Assembly: GCF_050947335.1 (NCBI RefSeq)
Contig: NW_027473510.1
Coordinates: 62,001-126,000 of the forward strand
Direction: 5' to 3'
DNA from: Megachile rotundata
Lineage: Eukaryota > Arthropoda > Insecta > Hymenoptera > Megachilidae
Length of the DNA: 64,000 bases
Part shown: positions 13,944-28,799 of the stretch, piece by piece
How the letters are laid out: each line of letters starts with the position of its first letter
Position numbering within the stretch: position 1 is the first letter of the stretch
Notes under the pieces: model-generated
Databases searched by the model: none
What the model was told of the DNA's origin: nothing
Seen by the model: only the letters and a program-made list of their open reading frames with translations
Program-made: the position numbers and the translations under genes

Positions 13944-15022
13944 AACTCATATTATTAGCCATGTTATGCTTATATGATCGATAGGACGACAATTACTATA
14001 CTTATTACTCTTATTATTATCAATCTAACTCATATTATTAACCATATTATGCAGATATGATCGATAGAACGACAATTACTATACTTATTACTCTTATTAT
14101 TATCAATCTAACTCATATTATTAACCATATTATGCTTATATGATCGATAGAACGACCATCACTTTACTTATTACACTCACTATTATCAATCTAACTCATA
14201 TTATTAGCCATGTTTTGCTTATATGATCGATAGGACGACATTTGCTATACTTATTACTCTTATTATTATCAATCTAACTCATATTATTAACTATATTATG
14301 CAGATATGATCGATAGAACGACAATTCCTATACTTATTACTCTTATTATTATCAATCTAACTCATATTATTAGCCATGTTATGCTTATATGATCGATAGG
14401 ACGACAATTACTATACTTGTTACTCTTATTATTATCAATCTAACTCATATTATTAACCATATTATGCTTATATGATCGATAGAACGACAATTACTATACT
14501 TATTACACTCACTGTTATCAATCTAACTAATATGATTAACCATATTATGCAAATATGATCGATAGAACGACAATTACTATACTTATTACTCTTATTATTA
14601 TCAATCTAACTCATATTATTAGCCATATTATGCATATATGATCGATAGAACGACAATTACTATACTCATTACTCTTACTATTATCAATCTAACTCATATT
14701 ATTAGCCATATTATGCTTATATGATCGATAGAACGACAATTGCTATACTTATTGCTCTTATTATTATCAATCTAACTCATATTATTAAGCATATTATGCC
14801 TATATGATCGATAGAACGACAATTACTATACTTATTACACTCACTGTTATCAATCTAACTCATATTATTAACCATATTATGCTTATATGATCGATAGAAC
14901 GACAATTACTATACTTATTACACTCACTGTTATCAATCTAACTCATATTATTAGCCATATTATGCTTATATGATCGATAGAACGACAATTGCTATACTTA
15001 TTGCTCTTATTATTATCAATCT
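13944..15022. repeat. 13-monomer cassette, copy 1 (others 18924-20002 and 22825-23903)
   Basis: The order E, D, I, J, F, E with cttgttac, C, K, L, A, B, C, A recurs at +60 monomers (18924) and a further +47 monomers (22825). The K monomer here (14525) has a private aactaatatgatt, and B (14774) has gcctat. The core E-D-I-J-F-E of this cassette is also seen at 8715, 12367, 17264, 27140, 30376, 33613, 42823 and 47470, making it the commonest higher-order motif. Confidence 0.84.
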
Positions 15023-16184
15023 AACTCATATTATTAGCCATGTTATGCTTATATGATCGATAGGACGACAATTACTATACTTATTACTCTTATTATTATC
15101 AATCTAACTCATATTATTAACCATATTATGCAGATATGATCGATAGAACGACAATTACTATACTTATTACACTCACTGTTATCAATCTAACTAATATTAT
15201 TAACCATATTATGCAAATATGATCGATAGAACGACAATTACTATACTTATTACTCTTATTATTATCAATCTAACTCATATTATTAGCCATATTATGCATA
15301 TATGATCGATAGAACGACAATTACTATACTCATTACTCTTACTATTATCAATCTAACTGATATTATTAGCCATATTATGCTTATATGATCGATAGAACGA
15401 CAATTGCTATACTTATTGCTCTTATTATTATCAATCTAACTCATATTATTAAGCATATTATGCCTATATGATCGATGGAACGACAATTACTATACTTATT
15501 ACACTCACTGTTATCAATCTAACTCATATTATTAGCCATATTATGCTTATATGATCGATAGAACGACAATTGCTATACTTATTGCTCTTATTATTATCAA
15601 TCTAACTCATATTATTAGCCATGTTATGCTTATATGATCGATAGGACGACATTTGCTATACTCATTACTCTTACTATTATCAATCTAACTCATATTATTA
15701 ACTATATTATGCAGATATGATCGATAGAACGACAATTGCTATACTTATTACTCTTATTATTATCAATCTAACTCATATTATTAGCCATATTATGCATATA
15801 TGATCGATAGAACGACAATTACTATACTCATTACTCTTACTATTATCAATCTAACTCATATTATTAGCCATATTATGCTTATATGATCGATAGAACGACA
15901 ATTGCTATACTTATTGCTCTTATTATTATCAATCTAACTCATATTATTAAGCATATTATGCTTATATGATCGATAGAACGACAATTACTATACTTATTAC
16001 ACTCACTGTTATTAATCTAACTCATATTATTAGCCATGTTATGCTTATATGATCGATAGGACGACAATTACTATACTTATTACTCTTATTATTATCAATC
16101 TAACTCATATTATTAGCCATGTTATGCTTATATGATCGATAGGACGACAATTACTATATTTATTACTCTTATTATTATCAATCT

Positions 16185-18176
16185 AACTCATATTATTAGC
16201 CATGTTATGCTTATATGATCGATAGGACGACATTTGCTATACTTATTACTCTTATTATTATCAATCTAACTCATATTATTAACCATATTATGCAGATATG
16301 ATCGATAGAACGACAATTACTATACTTATTACTCTTATTATTATCAATCTAACTCATATTATTAGCCATATTATGGTTATATGATCGATAGAACGACAAT
16401 TACTATACTTATTACTCTTATTATTATCAATCTAACTCATATTATTAGCCATGTTATGCTTATATGATCGATAGGACGACAATTACTATATTTATTACTC
16501 TTATTATTATCAATCTAACTCATATTATTAAGCATATTATGCTTATATCATCGATAGAACGACAATTACTATACTTATTACACTCACTGTTATCAATCTA
16601 ACTAATATTATTAACCATATTATGCAAATATGATCGATAGAACGACAATTACTATACTTATTACTCTTATTATTATCAATCTAACTCATATTATTAGCCA
16701 TATTATGCATATATGATCGATAGAACGACAATTACTATACTCATTACTCTTACTATTATCAATCTAACTCATATTATTAACTATATTATGCAGATATGAT
16801 CGATAGAACGACAATTGCTATACTTATTACTCTTATTATTATCAATCTAACTCATATTTTTAGCCATATTATGCTTATATGATCGATAGAACGACAATTA
16901 CTATACTCATTACTCTTATTATTATCAATCTAACTTATATAATTAGCCATGTTATGCTTATATGATCGATAGGACGACAATTACTATACTTATTGCTCTT
17001 ATTATTATCAATCTAACTCATATTATTAGCCATATTATGCTTATATGATCGATAGAACGACAATTGCTATACTTATTGCTCTTATTATTATCAATCTAAC
17101 TCATATTATTAGCCATGTTATGCTTATATGATCGATAGGACGACATTTGCTATACTTATTACTCTTATTATTATCAATCTAACTCATATTATTAACCATA
17201 TTATGCAGATATGATCGATAGAACGACAATTGCTATACTTATTACTCTTATTATTATCAATCTAACTCATATTATTAGCCATGTTATGCTTATATGATCG
17301 ATAGGACGACAATTACTATACTTATTACTCTTATTATTATCAATCTAACTCATATTATTAACCATATTATGCAGATATGATCGATAGAACGACAATTACT
17401 ATACTTATTACTCTTATTATTATCAATCTAACTCATATTATTAACCATATTATGCTTATATGATCGATAGAACGACCATCACTTTACTTATTACACTCAC
17501 TATTATCAATCTAACTCATATTATTAGCCATGTTTTGCTTATATGATCGATAGGACGACATTTGCTATACTTATTACTCTTATTATTATCAATCTAACTC
17601 ATATTATTAACTATATTATGCAGATATGATCGATAGAACGACAATTACTATACATATTACTCTTATTATTATCAATCTAACTCATATTATTAGCCATGTT
17701 ATGCTTATATGATCGATAGGACGACAATTACTATACTTGTTACTCTTATTATTATCAATCTAACTCATCTTATTAACCATATTATGCTTATATGATCGAT
17801 AGAACGACAATTACTATACTTATTACACTCACTGTTATCAATCTAACTAATATTATTAACCATATTATGCAAATATGATCGATAGAACGACAATTACTAT
17901 ACTTATTACTCTTATTATTATCAATCTAACTCATATTATTAGCCATATTATGCATATATGATCGATAGAACGACAATTACTATACTCATTACACTCACTG
18001 TTATCAATCTAACTCATATTATTAGCCATATTATGCTTATATGATCGATAGAACGACAATTGCTATACTTATTGCTCCTATTATTATCAATCTAACTCAT
18101 ATTATTAGCCATATTATGCATATATGATCGATAGAACGACAATTACTATACTCATTACTCTTACTATTATCAATCT
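16185..18176. repeat. Block X, copy 3, shortened by two monomers
   Basis: Third copy of block X, 24 monomers long. It follows copy 2 at an offset of 59 monomers (K at 16600, aactcatctt at 17762, K at 17845). At monomer 17928 the A and B monomers found in copies 1 and 2 are lost. From there the offset is 57 monomers. Confidence 0.85.
17928..18010. repeat. Chimeric L/B monomer: mapped unequal crossover
   Basis: Positions 1-60 are L-type (gcatat, actc) and positions 66-75 are B-type (cactcactgtt). In the other two copies of the block, L is followed by A and B before the next gctcctatt monomer. Here L leads straight into that monomer at 18011. Exactly two monomers (166 bp) were lost. The switch lies between the last L-specific base (17987) and the first B-specific base (17993). 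Confidence 0.9.
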
Positions 18177-18840
18177 AACTCATATTATTAGCCATATTAT
18201 GCTTATATGATCGATAGAACGACAATTGCTATACTTATTGCTCTTATTATTATCAATCTAACTCATATTATTAAGCATATTATGCTTATATGATCGATAG
18301 AACGACAATTACTATACTTATTACACTCACTGTTATTAATCTAACTCATATTATTAGCCATGTTATGCTTATATGATCGATAGGACGACAATTACTATAC
18401 TTATTACTCTTATTATTATCAATCTAACTCATATTATTAGCCATGTTATGCTTATATGATCGATAGGACGACAATTACTATATTTATTACTCTTATTATT
18501 ATCAATCTAACTCATATTATTAGCCATGTTATGCTTATATGATCGATAGGACGACATTTGCTATACTTATTACTCTTATTATTATCAATCTAACTCATAT
18601 TATTAACTATATTATGCAGATATGATCGATAGAACGACAATTGCTATACTTATTACTCTTATTATTATCAATCTAACTCATATTTTTAGCCATATTATGC
18701 TTATATGATCGATAGAACGACAATTACTATACTCACTACTCTTATTATTATCAATCTAACTTATATAATTAGCCATGTTATGCTTATATGATCGATAGGA
18801 CGACAATTACTATACTTATTGCTCTTATTATTATCAATCT

Positions 18841-20500
18841 AACTCATATTATTAGCCATATTATGCTTATATGATCGATAGAACGACAATTGCTATACTT
18901 ATTGCTCTTATTATTATCAATCTAACTCATATTATTAGCCATGTTATGCTTATATGATCGATAGGACGACAATTACTATACTTATTACTCTTATTATTAT
19001 CAATCTAACTCATATTATTAACCATATTATGCAGATATGATCGATAGAACGACAATTACTATACTTATTACTCTTATTATTATCAATCTAACTCATATTA
19101 TTAACCATATTATGCTTATATGATCGATAGAACGACCATCACTTTACTTATTACACTCACTATTATCAATCTAACTCATATTATTAGCCATGTTTTGCTT
19201 ATATGATCGATAGGACGACATTTGCTATACTTATTACTCTTATTATTATCAATCTAACTCATATTATTAACTATATTATGCAGATATGATCGATAGAACG
19301 ACAATTACTATACTTATTACTCTTATTATTATCAATCTAACTCATATTATTAGCCATGTTATGCTTATATGATCGATTGGACGACAATTACTATACTTGT
19401 TACTCTTATTATTATCAATCTAACTCATATTATTAACCATATTATGCTTATATGATCGTTAGAACGACAATTACTATACTTATTACACTCACTGTTATCA
19501 ATCTAACTAATATTATTAACCATATTATGCAAATATGATCGATAGAACGACAATTACTATACTTATTACTCTTATTATTATCAATCTAACTCATATTATT
19601 AGCCATATTATGCATATATGATCGATAGAATGACAATTACTATACTCATTACTCTTACTATTATCAATCTAACTCATATTATTAGCCATATTATGCTTAT
19701 ATGATCGATAGAACGACAATTGCTATACTTATTGCTCTTATTATTATCAATCTAACTCATATTATTAAGCATATTATGCTTATATGATCGATAGAACGAC
19801 AATTACTATACTTATTACACTCACTGTTATCAATCTAACTCATATTATTAACCATATTATGCTTATATGATCGATAGAACGACAATTACTATACTTATTA
19901 CACTCACTGTTATCAATCTAACTCATATTATTAGCCATATTATGCTTATATGATCGATAGAACGACAATTGCTATACTTATTGCTCTTATTATTATCAAT
20001 CTAACTCATATTATTAAGCATATTATGCCTATATGATCGATAGAACGACAATTACTATACTTATTACACTCACTGTTATCAATCTAACTCATATTATTAG
20101 CCATATTATGCTTATATGATCGATAGAACGACAATTGCTATACTTATTGCTCTTATTATTATCAATCTAACTCATATTATTAGCCATGTTATGCTTATAT
20201 GATCGATAGGACGACATTTGCTATACTCATTACTCTTACTATTATCAATCTAACTCATATTATTAACTATATTATGCAGATATGATCGATAGAACGACAA
20301 TTGCTATACTTATTACTCTTATTATTATCAATCTAACTCATATTATTAGCCATATTATGCATATATGATCGATAGAACGACAATTACTATACTCATTACT
20401 CTTACTATCATCAATCTAACTCATATTATTAGCCATATTATGCTTATATGATCGATAGAACGACAATTGCTATACTTATTGCTCTTATTATTATCAATCT
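18841..20500. repeat. 20-monomer block, copy 1 (copy 2 at 22742-24401)
   Basis: This 1660-bp block recurs at an offset of 47 monomers (3901 bp). Shared rare states are gatcgattgg in an E monomer (19371 and 23272), gatcgttag in the following C monomer, gcctat in B (20003 and 23904) and the E/L chimera (20169 and 24070). The copies end where copy 1 has a B monomer finishing attgctc (20501) and copy 2 a B finishing cactcactgtt (24402). Confidence 0.87.
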
Positions 20501-22741
20501 AACTCATATTATTAAGCATATTATGCTTATATGATCGATAGAACGACAATTACTATACTTATTGCTCTTATTATTATCAATCTAACTCATATTATTAAGC
20601 ATATTATGCCTATATGATCGATAGAACGACAATTACTATACTTATTACACTCACTGTTATCAATCTAACTCATATTATTAGCCATATTATGCTTATATGA
20701 TCGATAGAACGACAATTGCTATACTTATTGCTCTTATTATTATCAATCTAACTCATATTATTAGCCATGTTATGCTTATATGATCGATAGGACGACATTT
20801 GCTATACTTATTGCTCTTATTATTATCAATCTAACTCATATTATTAGCCATGTTATGCTTATATGATCGATAGGACGACAATTACTATACTTATTACTCT
20901 TATTATTATCAATCTAACTCATATTATTAACCATATTATGCAGATATGATCGATAGAACGACAATTACTATACTTATTACTCTTATTATTATCAATCTAA
21001 CTCATATTATTAACCATATTATGCTTATATGATCGATAGAACGACCATCACTTTACTTATTACACTCACTATTATCAATCTAACTCATATTATTAGCCAT
21101 GTTTTGCTTATATGATCGATAGGACGACATTTGCTATACTTATTACTCTTATTATTATCAATCTAACTCATATTATTAACTATATTATGCAGATATGATC
21201 GATAGAACGACAATTACTATACTTATTACTCTTATTATTATCAATCTAACTCATATTATTAACCATATTATGCTTATATGATCGATAGAACGACCATCAC
21301 TTTACTTATTACACTCACTATTATCAATCTAACTCATATTATTAGCCATGTTTTGCTTATATGATCGATAGGACGACATTTGCTATACTTATTACTCTTA
21401 TTATTATCAATCTAACTCATATTATTAGCCATATTATGCATATATGATCGATAGAACGACAATTACTATACTCATTACTCTTACTATTATCAATCTAACT
21501 CATATTATTAGCCATATTATGCTTATATGATCGATAGAACGACAATTGCTATACTTATTGCTCTTATTATTATCAATCTAACTCATATTATTAAGCATAT
21601 TATGCCTATATGATCGATAGAACGACAATTACTATACTTATTACACTCACTGTTATCAATCTAACTCATATTATTAGCCATATTATGCTTATATGATCGA
21701 TAGAACGACAATTGCTATACATATTGCTCTTATTATTATCAATCTAACTCATATTATTAGCCATGTTATGCTTATATGATCGACAGGACGACATTTGCTA
21801 TACTTATTGCTCTTATTATTATCAATCTAACTCATATTATTAACTATATTATGCAGATATGATCGATAGAACGACAATTGCTATACTTATTACTCTTATT
21901 ATTATCAATCTAACTCATATTTTTAGCCATATTATGCTTATATGATGGATAGAACGACAATTACTATACTCATTACTCTTATTATTATCAATCTAACTTA
22001 TATAATTAGCCATGTTATGCTTATATGATCGATAGGACGACAATTACTATACTTATTACTCTTATTATTATCAATCTAACTCATATTATTAACCATATTA
22101 TCCAGATATGATCGATAGAACGACAATTACTATACTTATTACACTCACTGTTATCAATCTAACTAATATTATTAACCATATTATGCAAATATGATCGATA
22201 GAACGACAATTACTATACTTATTACTCTTATTATTATCAATCTAACTCATATTATTAGCCATATTATGCATATATGATCGATAGAACGACAATTACTATA
22301 CTCATTACTCTTACTATTATCAATCTAACTCATATTATTAGCCATATTATGCTTATATGATCGATAGAACGACAATTGCTATACTTATTGCTCTTATTAT
22401 TATCAATCTAACTCATATTATTAAGCATATTATGCTTATATGATCGATAGAACGACAATTACTATACTTATTACACTCACTGTTATCAATCTAACTCATA
22501 TTATTAACCATATTATGCTTATATGATCGATAGAACGACAATTACTATACTTATTACACTCACTGTTATCAATCTAACTCATATTATTAGCCATATTATG
22601 CTTATATGATCGATAGAACGACAATTGCTATACTTATTGCTCTTATTATTATCAATCTAACTCATATTATTAAGCATATTATGCCTATATGATCGATAGA
22701 ACGACAATTACTATACTTATTACACTCACTGTTATCAATCT
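20501..22741. repeat. 27-monomer mosaic linking two block copies
   Basis: Ordinary monomers in shuffled order. The I-J pair occurs twice within three monomers (20999 and 21082, then 21248 and 21331), a local three-monomer tandem step. From 21829 the order F, G with gatggatag, H, D with atccagat, K, L, A, B appears. It recurs intact 166 monomers away at 35604-36267 and again near 39836, 49047, 52367 and 60582. Monomer 20750 has an E-type start with an A-type end (attgctc). Confidence 0.75.
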
Positions 22742-24401
22742 AACTCATATTATTAGCCATATTATGCTTATATGATCGATAGAACGACAATTGCTATACT
22801 TATTGCTCTTATTATTATCAATCTAACTCATATTATTAGCCATGTTATGCTTATATGATCGATAGGACGACAATTACTATACTTATTACTCTTATTATTA
22901 TCAATCTAACTCATATTATTAACCATATTATGCAGATATGATCGATAGAACGACAATTACTATACTTATTACTCTTATTATTATCAATCTAACTCATATT
23001 ATTAACCATATTATGCTTATATGATCGATAGAACGACCATCACTTTACTTATTACACTCACTATTATCAATCTAACTCATATTATTAGCCATGTTTTGCT
23101 TATATGATCGATAGGACGACATTTGCTATACTTATTACTCTTATTATTATCAATCTAACTCATATTATTAACTATATTATGCAGATATGATCGATAGAAC
23201 GACAATTACTATACTTATTACTCTTATTATTATCAATCTAACTCATATTATTAGCCATGTTATGCTTATATGATCGATTGGACGACAATTACTATACTTG
23301 TTACTCTTATTATTATCAATCTAACTCATATTATTAACCATATTATGCTTATATGATCGTTAGAACGACAATTACTATACTTATTACACTCACTGTTATC
23401 AAACTAACTAATATTATTAACCATATTATGCAAATATGATCGATAGAACGACAATTACTATACTTATTACTCTTATTATTATCAATCTAACTCATACTAT
23501 TAGCCATATTATGCATATATGATCGATAGAACGACAATTACTATACTCATTACTCTTACTATTATCAATCTAACTCATATTATTAGCCATATTATGCTTA
23601 TATGATCGATAGAACGACAATTGCTATACTTATTGCTCTTATTATTATCAATCTAACTCATATTATTAAGCATATTATGCTTATATGATCGATAGAACGA
23701 TAATTACTATACTTATTACACTCACTGTTATCAATCTAACTCATATTATTAACCATATTATGCTTATATGATCGATAGAACGACAATTACTATACTTATT
23801 ACACTCACTGTTATCAATCTAACTCATATTATTAGCCATATTATGCTTATATGATCGATAGAACGACAATTGCTATACTTATTGCTCTTATTATTATCAA
23901 TCTAACTCATATTATTAAGCATATTATGCCTATATGATCGATAGAACGACAATTACTATACTTATTACACTCACTGTTATCAATCTAACTCATATTATTA
24001 GCCATATTATGCTTATATGATCGATAGAACGACAATTGCTATACTTATAGCTCTTAGTATTATCAATCTAACTCATATTATTAGCCATGTTATGCTTATA
24101 TGATCGATAGGACGACATTTGCTATACTCATTACTCTTACTATTATCAATCTAACTCATATTATTAACTATATTATGCAGATATGATCGATAGAACGACA
24201 ATTGCTATACTTATTACTCTTATTATTATCAATCTAACTCATATTATTAGCCATATTATGCATATATGATCGATAGAACGACAATTACTATACTCATTAC
24301 TCTTATTATTATCAATCTAACTCATATTATTAGCCATATTATGCTTATATGATCGATAGAACGACAATTGCTATACTTATTGCACTTATTATTATCAATC
24401 T
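22742..24401. repeat. 20-monomer block, copy 2 (copy 1 at 18841-20500)
   Basis: Second copy of the 18841 block. Private changes include tcaaactaactaat at 23400, tcatactattagcc near 23490, gaacgataatt near 23697 and cttatagctcttagtatt near 24044. These changes argue against a collapsed or duplicated contig segment. Confidence 0.86.
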
Positions 24402-25231
24402 AACTCATATTATTAAGCATATTATGCTTATATGATCGATAGAACGACAATTACTATACTTATTACACTCACTGTTATCAATCTAACTCATATTATTAAC
24501 CATGTTATGCTTATATGATCGATAGAACGACAATTACTATACTTATTACACTCACTATTATCAATCTAACTCATATTATTAGCCATGTTATGCTTATATG
24601 ATCGATAGGACGACAATTACTATACTTATTACTCTCTTTATTATCAATCTAACTCATATTATTAGCCATATTATGGTTATATGATCGATAGAACGACAAT
24701 TACTATACTTATTACTCTTATTATTATCAATCTAACTCATATTATTAGCCATGTTATGCTTATATGATCGATAGGACGACAATTACTATATTTATTACTC
24801 TTATTATTATCAATCTAACTCATATTATTAAGCATATTATGCTTATATCATCGATAGAACGACAATTACTATACTTATTACACTCACTGTTATCAATCTA
24901 ACTAATATTATTAACCATATTATGCAAATATGATCGATAGAACGACAATTACTATACTTATTACTCTTATTATTATCAATCTAACTCATATTATTAGCCA
25001 TATTATGCATATATGATCGATAGAACGACAATTACTATACTTATTACACTCACTGTTATCAATCTAACTCATATTATTAGCCGTATTGTGCTTATATGGT
25101 CGATAGAACGACAATTGCTATACTTATTGCTCTTATTATTATCAATCTAACTCATATTATTAGCCATGTTATGCTTATATGATCGATAGGACGACATTTG
25201 CTATACTTATTACTCTTCTTACTATCAATCT
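24402..25231. repeat. Ten-monomer link with L/B chimera and unusual A monomer
   Basis: Holds B, C with gttatg, E with actctctttatt, M, E with tatattta, B with tcatcg, K, then a monomer at 24983 with an L start (gcatat) and a B end (cttattacactcactgtt). The following monomer at 25066 has the private states gccgtattgtgc and tatggtcg. The E monomer at 25149 ends actcttcttactatc. The M-E-B-K order is shared with 7802 and 26476. Confidence 0.78.
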
Positions 25232-27969
25232 AACTCATATTATTAACTATATTATGCAGATATGATCGATAGAACGACAATTGCTATACTTGTTACTCTT
25301 ATTATTATCAATCTAACTCATATTTTTAGCCATATTATGCTTATATGATGGATAGAACGACAATTACTATACTCATTACTCTTATTATTATCAATCTAAC
25401 TTATATAATTAGCCATGTTATGCTTATATGATCGATAGGACGACAATTACTATACTTATTACTCGTATTATTATCAATCTAACTCATATTATTAACCATA
25501 TTATGCAGATATGATCGATAGAACGACAATTACTATACTTATTACACTCACTGTTATCAATCTACTAATATTATTAACCATATTATGCAAATATGATCGA
25601 TAGAACGACAATTACTATACTTATTACTCTTATTATTATCAATCTAACTCATATTATTAGCCATATTATGCATATATGATCGATAGAACGACAATTACTA
25701 TACTCATTACTCTTACTATTATCAATCTAACTCATATTATTAGCCATATTATGCTTATATGATCGATAGAACGACAATTGCTATACTTATTGCTCTTATT
25801 ATTATCAATCTAATTCATATTATTAAGCATATTATGCTTATATGATCGATAGAACGACAATTACTATACTTATTACACTCACTATTATCAATCTAACTCA
25901 TATTATTAGCCATGTTATGCTTATATGATCGATAGGACGACAATTACTGTACTTATTACTCTTATTATTATCAATCTAACTCATATTATTAGCCATATTA
26001 TGGTTATATGATCGATAGAACGACAATTACTATACTTATTACTCTTATTATTATCAATCTAACTCATATTATTAGCCATATTATGCATATATGATCGATA
26101 GAACGACAATTACTATACTCATTACTCTTACTATTATCAATCTAACTCATATTATTAGCCATATTATGCTTATATGATCGATAGAACGACAATTGCTATA
26201 CTTATTGCTCTTATTATTATCAATCTAACTCATATTATTAAGCATATTATGCTTATATGATCGATAGAACGACAATTACTATACTTATTACACTCACTGT
26301 TATCAATCTAACTCATATTATTAACCATATTATGCTTATATGATCGATAGAACGACAATTACTATACTTATTACACTCACTATTATCAATCTAACTCATA
26401 TTATTAGCCATGTTATGCTTATATGATCGATAGGACGACAATTACTATACTTATTACTCTAATTATTATCAATCTAACTCATATTATTAGCCATATTATG
26501 GTTATATGATCGATAGAACAACAATTACTATACTTATTACTCTTATTATTATCAATCTAACTCATATTATTAGCCATGTTATGCTTATATGATCGATAGG
26601 ACGACAATTACTATATTTATTACTCTTATTATTATCAATCTAACTCATATTATTAAGCATATTATGCTTATATCATCGGTAGAACGACAATTACTATACT
26701 TATTACACTCACTGTTATCAATCTAACTAATATTATTAACCATATTATGCAAATATGATCGATAGAACGACAATTACTATATTTATTACTCTTATTATTA
26801 TCAATCTAACTCATATTATTAGCCATATTATGCATATATGATCGATAGAACGACAATTACTATACTCATTACTCTTACTATTATCAATCTAACTCATATT
26901 ATTAACTATATTATGCCGATATGATCGATAGAACGACAATTGCTATACTTATTACTCTTATTATTATCAATCTAACTCATATTTTTAGCCATATTATGCT
27001 TATATGATCGATAGAACGACAATTACTATACTCATTACTCTTATTATTATCAATCTAACTTATATAATTAGACATGTTATGCTTATATGATCGATAGGAC
27101 GACAATTACTATACTTATTGCTCTTATTATTATCAATCTAACTCATATTATTAGCCATGTTATGCTTATATGATCGATAGGACGACAATTACTATACTTA
27201 TTACTCTTATTATTATCAATCTAACTCATATTATTAACCATATTATGCAGATATGATCGATAGAACGACAATTACTATACTTATTACTCTTATTATTATC
27301 AATCTAACTCATATTATTAACCATATTATGCTTATATGATCGATAGAACGACCATCACTTTACTTATTACACTCACTATTATCAATCTAACTCATATTAT
27401 TAGCCATGTTTTGCTTATATGATCGATAGGACGACATTTGCTATACTTATTACTCTTATTATTATCAATCTAACTCATATTATTAACTATATTATGCAGA
27501 TATGATCGATAGAACGACAATTACTATACTTATTACTCTTATTATTATCAATCTAACTCATATTATTAGCCATGTTATGCTTATATGATCGATAGGACGA
27601 CAATTACTATACTTATTACTCTTATTATTATCAATCTAACTCATATTATTAACCATATTATGCAGATATGATCGATTGAACGACAATTACTATACTTATT
27701 GCTCTTTTTATTATCAATCTAACTCATATTATTAGCCATATTATGGTTATATGATCGATAGAACGACAATTGCTATACTTATTGCTCTTATTATTATCAA
27801 TCTAACTCATATTATTAAGCATATTATGCTTATATGATCGATAGAACGACAATTGCTATACTTATTGCTCTTATTATTATCAATCTAACTCATATTATTA
27901 AGCATATTATGCTTATATGATCGATAGAACGACAATTACTATACTTATTACACTCACTGTTATCAATCT
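25232..27969. repeat. 33-monomer block Q1 (second copy at 28551-31205)
   Basis: This 2738-bp block recurs at an offset of 40 monomers. Markers are F with cttgttac, G with gatggatag, H, actcgtatt, D, the 82-bp K (25564), L, A, B with aattcat (25812), E, M, L, A, B. The C monomer at 26310 has no counterpart in the second copy, after which the offset is 39 monomers. Later markers are ctctaatt, M, E with tatattta, B with tcatcggtag, K, L, F, G, H' with agacatg, E, D, I, J, F, E, Dn, M, B, B. Confidence 0.88.
25564..25645. repeat. 82-bp K monomer (deletion lineage, copy 1)
   Basis: The K motif here reads atctactaat instead of atctaactaat, one base short. The identical deletion is found in K monomers at 28883, 38509, 41413 and 46309 and in no other K monomer that I checked. 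It is preceded by D and followed by L, A and B with aattcat in every case, so it tags one lineage of copied segments. Confidence 0.92.
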
Positions 27970-28052
27970 AACTCATATTATTAGCCATATTATGCTTATA
28001 TGATCGATAGAACGACAATTGCTATACTTATTGCTCTTATTATTATCAATCT

Positions 28053-28799
28053 AACTCATATTATTAGCCATGTTATGCTTATATGATCGATAGGACGACA
28101 ATTACTATACTCATTACTCTTATTATTATCAATCTAACTTATATAATTAGCCATGTTATGCTTATATGATCGATAGGACGACAATTGCTATACTTATTGC
28201 TCTTATTATTATCAATCTAACTCATATTATTAAGCATATTATGCTTATATGATCGATAGAACGACAATTGCTATACTTATTGCTCTTATTATTATCAATC
28301 TAACTCATATTATTAAGCATATTATGCTTATATGATCGATAGAACGACAATTACTATACTTATTACACTCACTGTTATCAATCTAACTCATATTATTAGC
28401 CATATTATGCTTATATGATCGATAGAACGACAATTGCTATACTTATTGCTCTTATTATTATCAATCTAACTCATATTATTAGCCATGTTTTGCTTATATG
28501 ATCGATAGGACGACATTTGCTATACTTATTACTCTTATTACTATCAATCTAACTCATATTATTAACTATATTATGCAGATATGATCGATAGAACGACAAT
28601 TGCTATACTTGTTACTCTTATTATTATCAATCTAACTCATATTTTTAGCCATATTATGCTTATATGATGGATAGAACGACAATTACTATACTCATTACTC
28701 TTATTATTATCAATCTAACTTATATAATTAGCCATGTTATGCTTATATGATCGATAGGACGACAATTACTATACTTATTACTCGTATTATTATCAATCT
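28053..28799. repeat. Nine-monomer run, copy 1 (copy 2 at 32202-32948)
   Basis: The order E (second half actcattactc, taken from an H-preceding monomer), H, B, B, A, J with cttattactatc, F with cttgttac, G with gatggatag, H with actcgtatt recurs 50 monomers downstream. The last three monomers overlap the start of block Q2, so this run is a bridge between Q1 and Q2 that was itself copied. Confidence 0.84.
28231..28247. other. Perfect 17-bp dyad in B monomers (example)
   Basis: In B monomers, positions 13-29 read taagcata-t-tatgctta, an inverted repeat with 8-bp arms around one base. The common agcc monomers have tagccata in the left arm and so lack perfect symmetry. The dyad is present in the very many B monomers of the window; this is one example inside the B monomer 28219-28301. 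It could be a protein-binding dyad or arise by chance in AT-rich sequence; no binding protein can be named. Confidence 0.8.

Larger units (their letters stand above)
15189..18591. repeat. 43-monomer block, copy 2, reduced to 41 monomers
   Basis: Second copy of 10292-13860, entered through a K monomer at 15189. The monomer before it is a D type here and a C type with aactcatctt in copy 1, so the left junction falls between 15106 and 15189. After 18591 the copies separate: D follows in copy 1 and F-G-H here. Confidence 0.86.
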
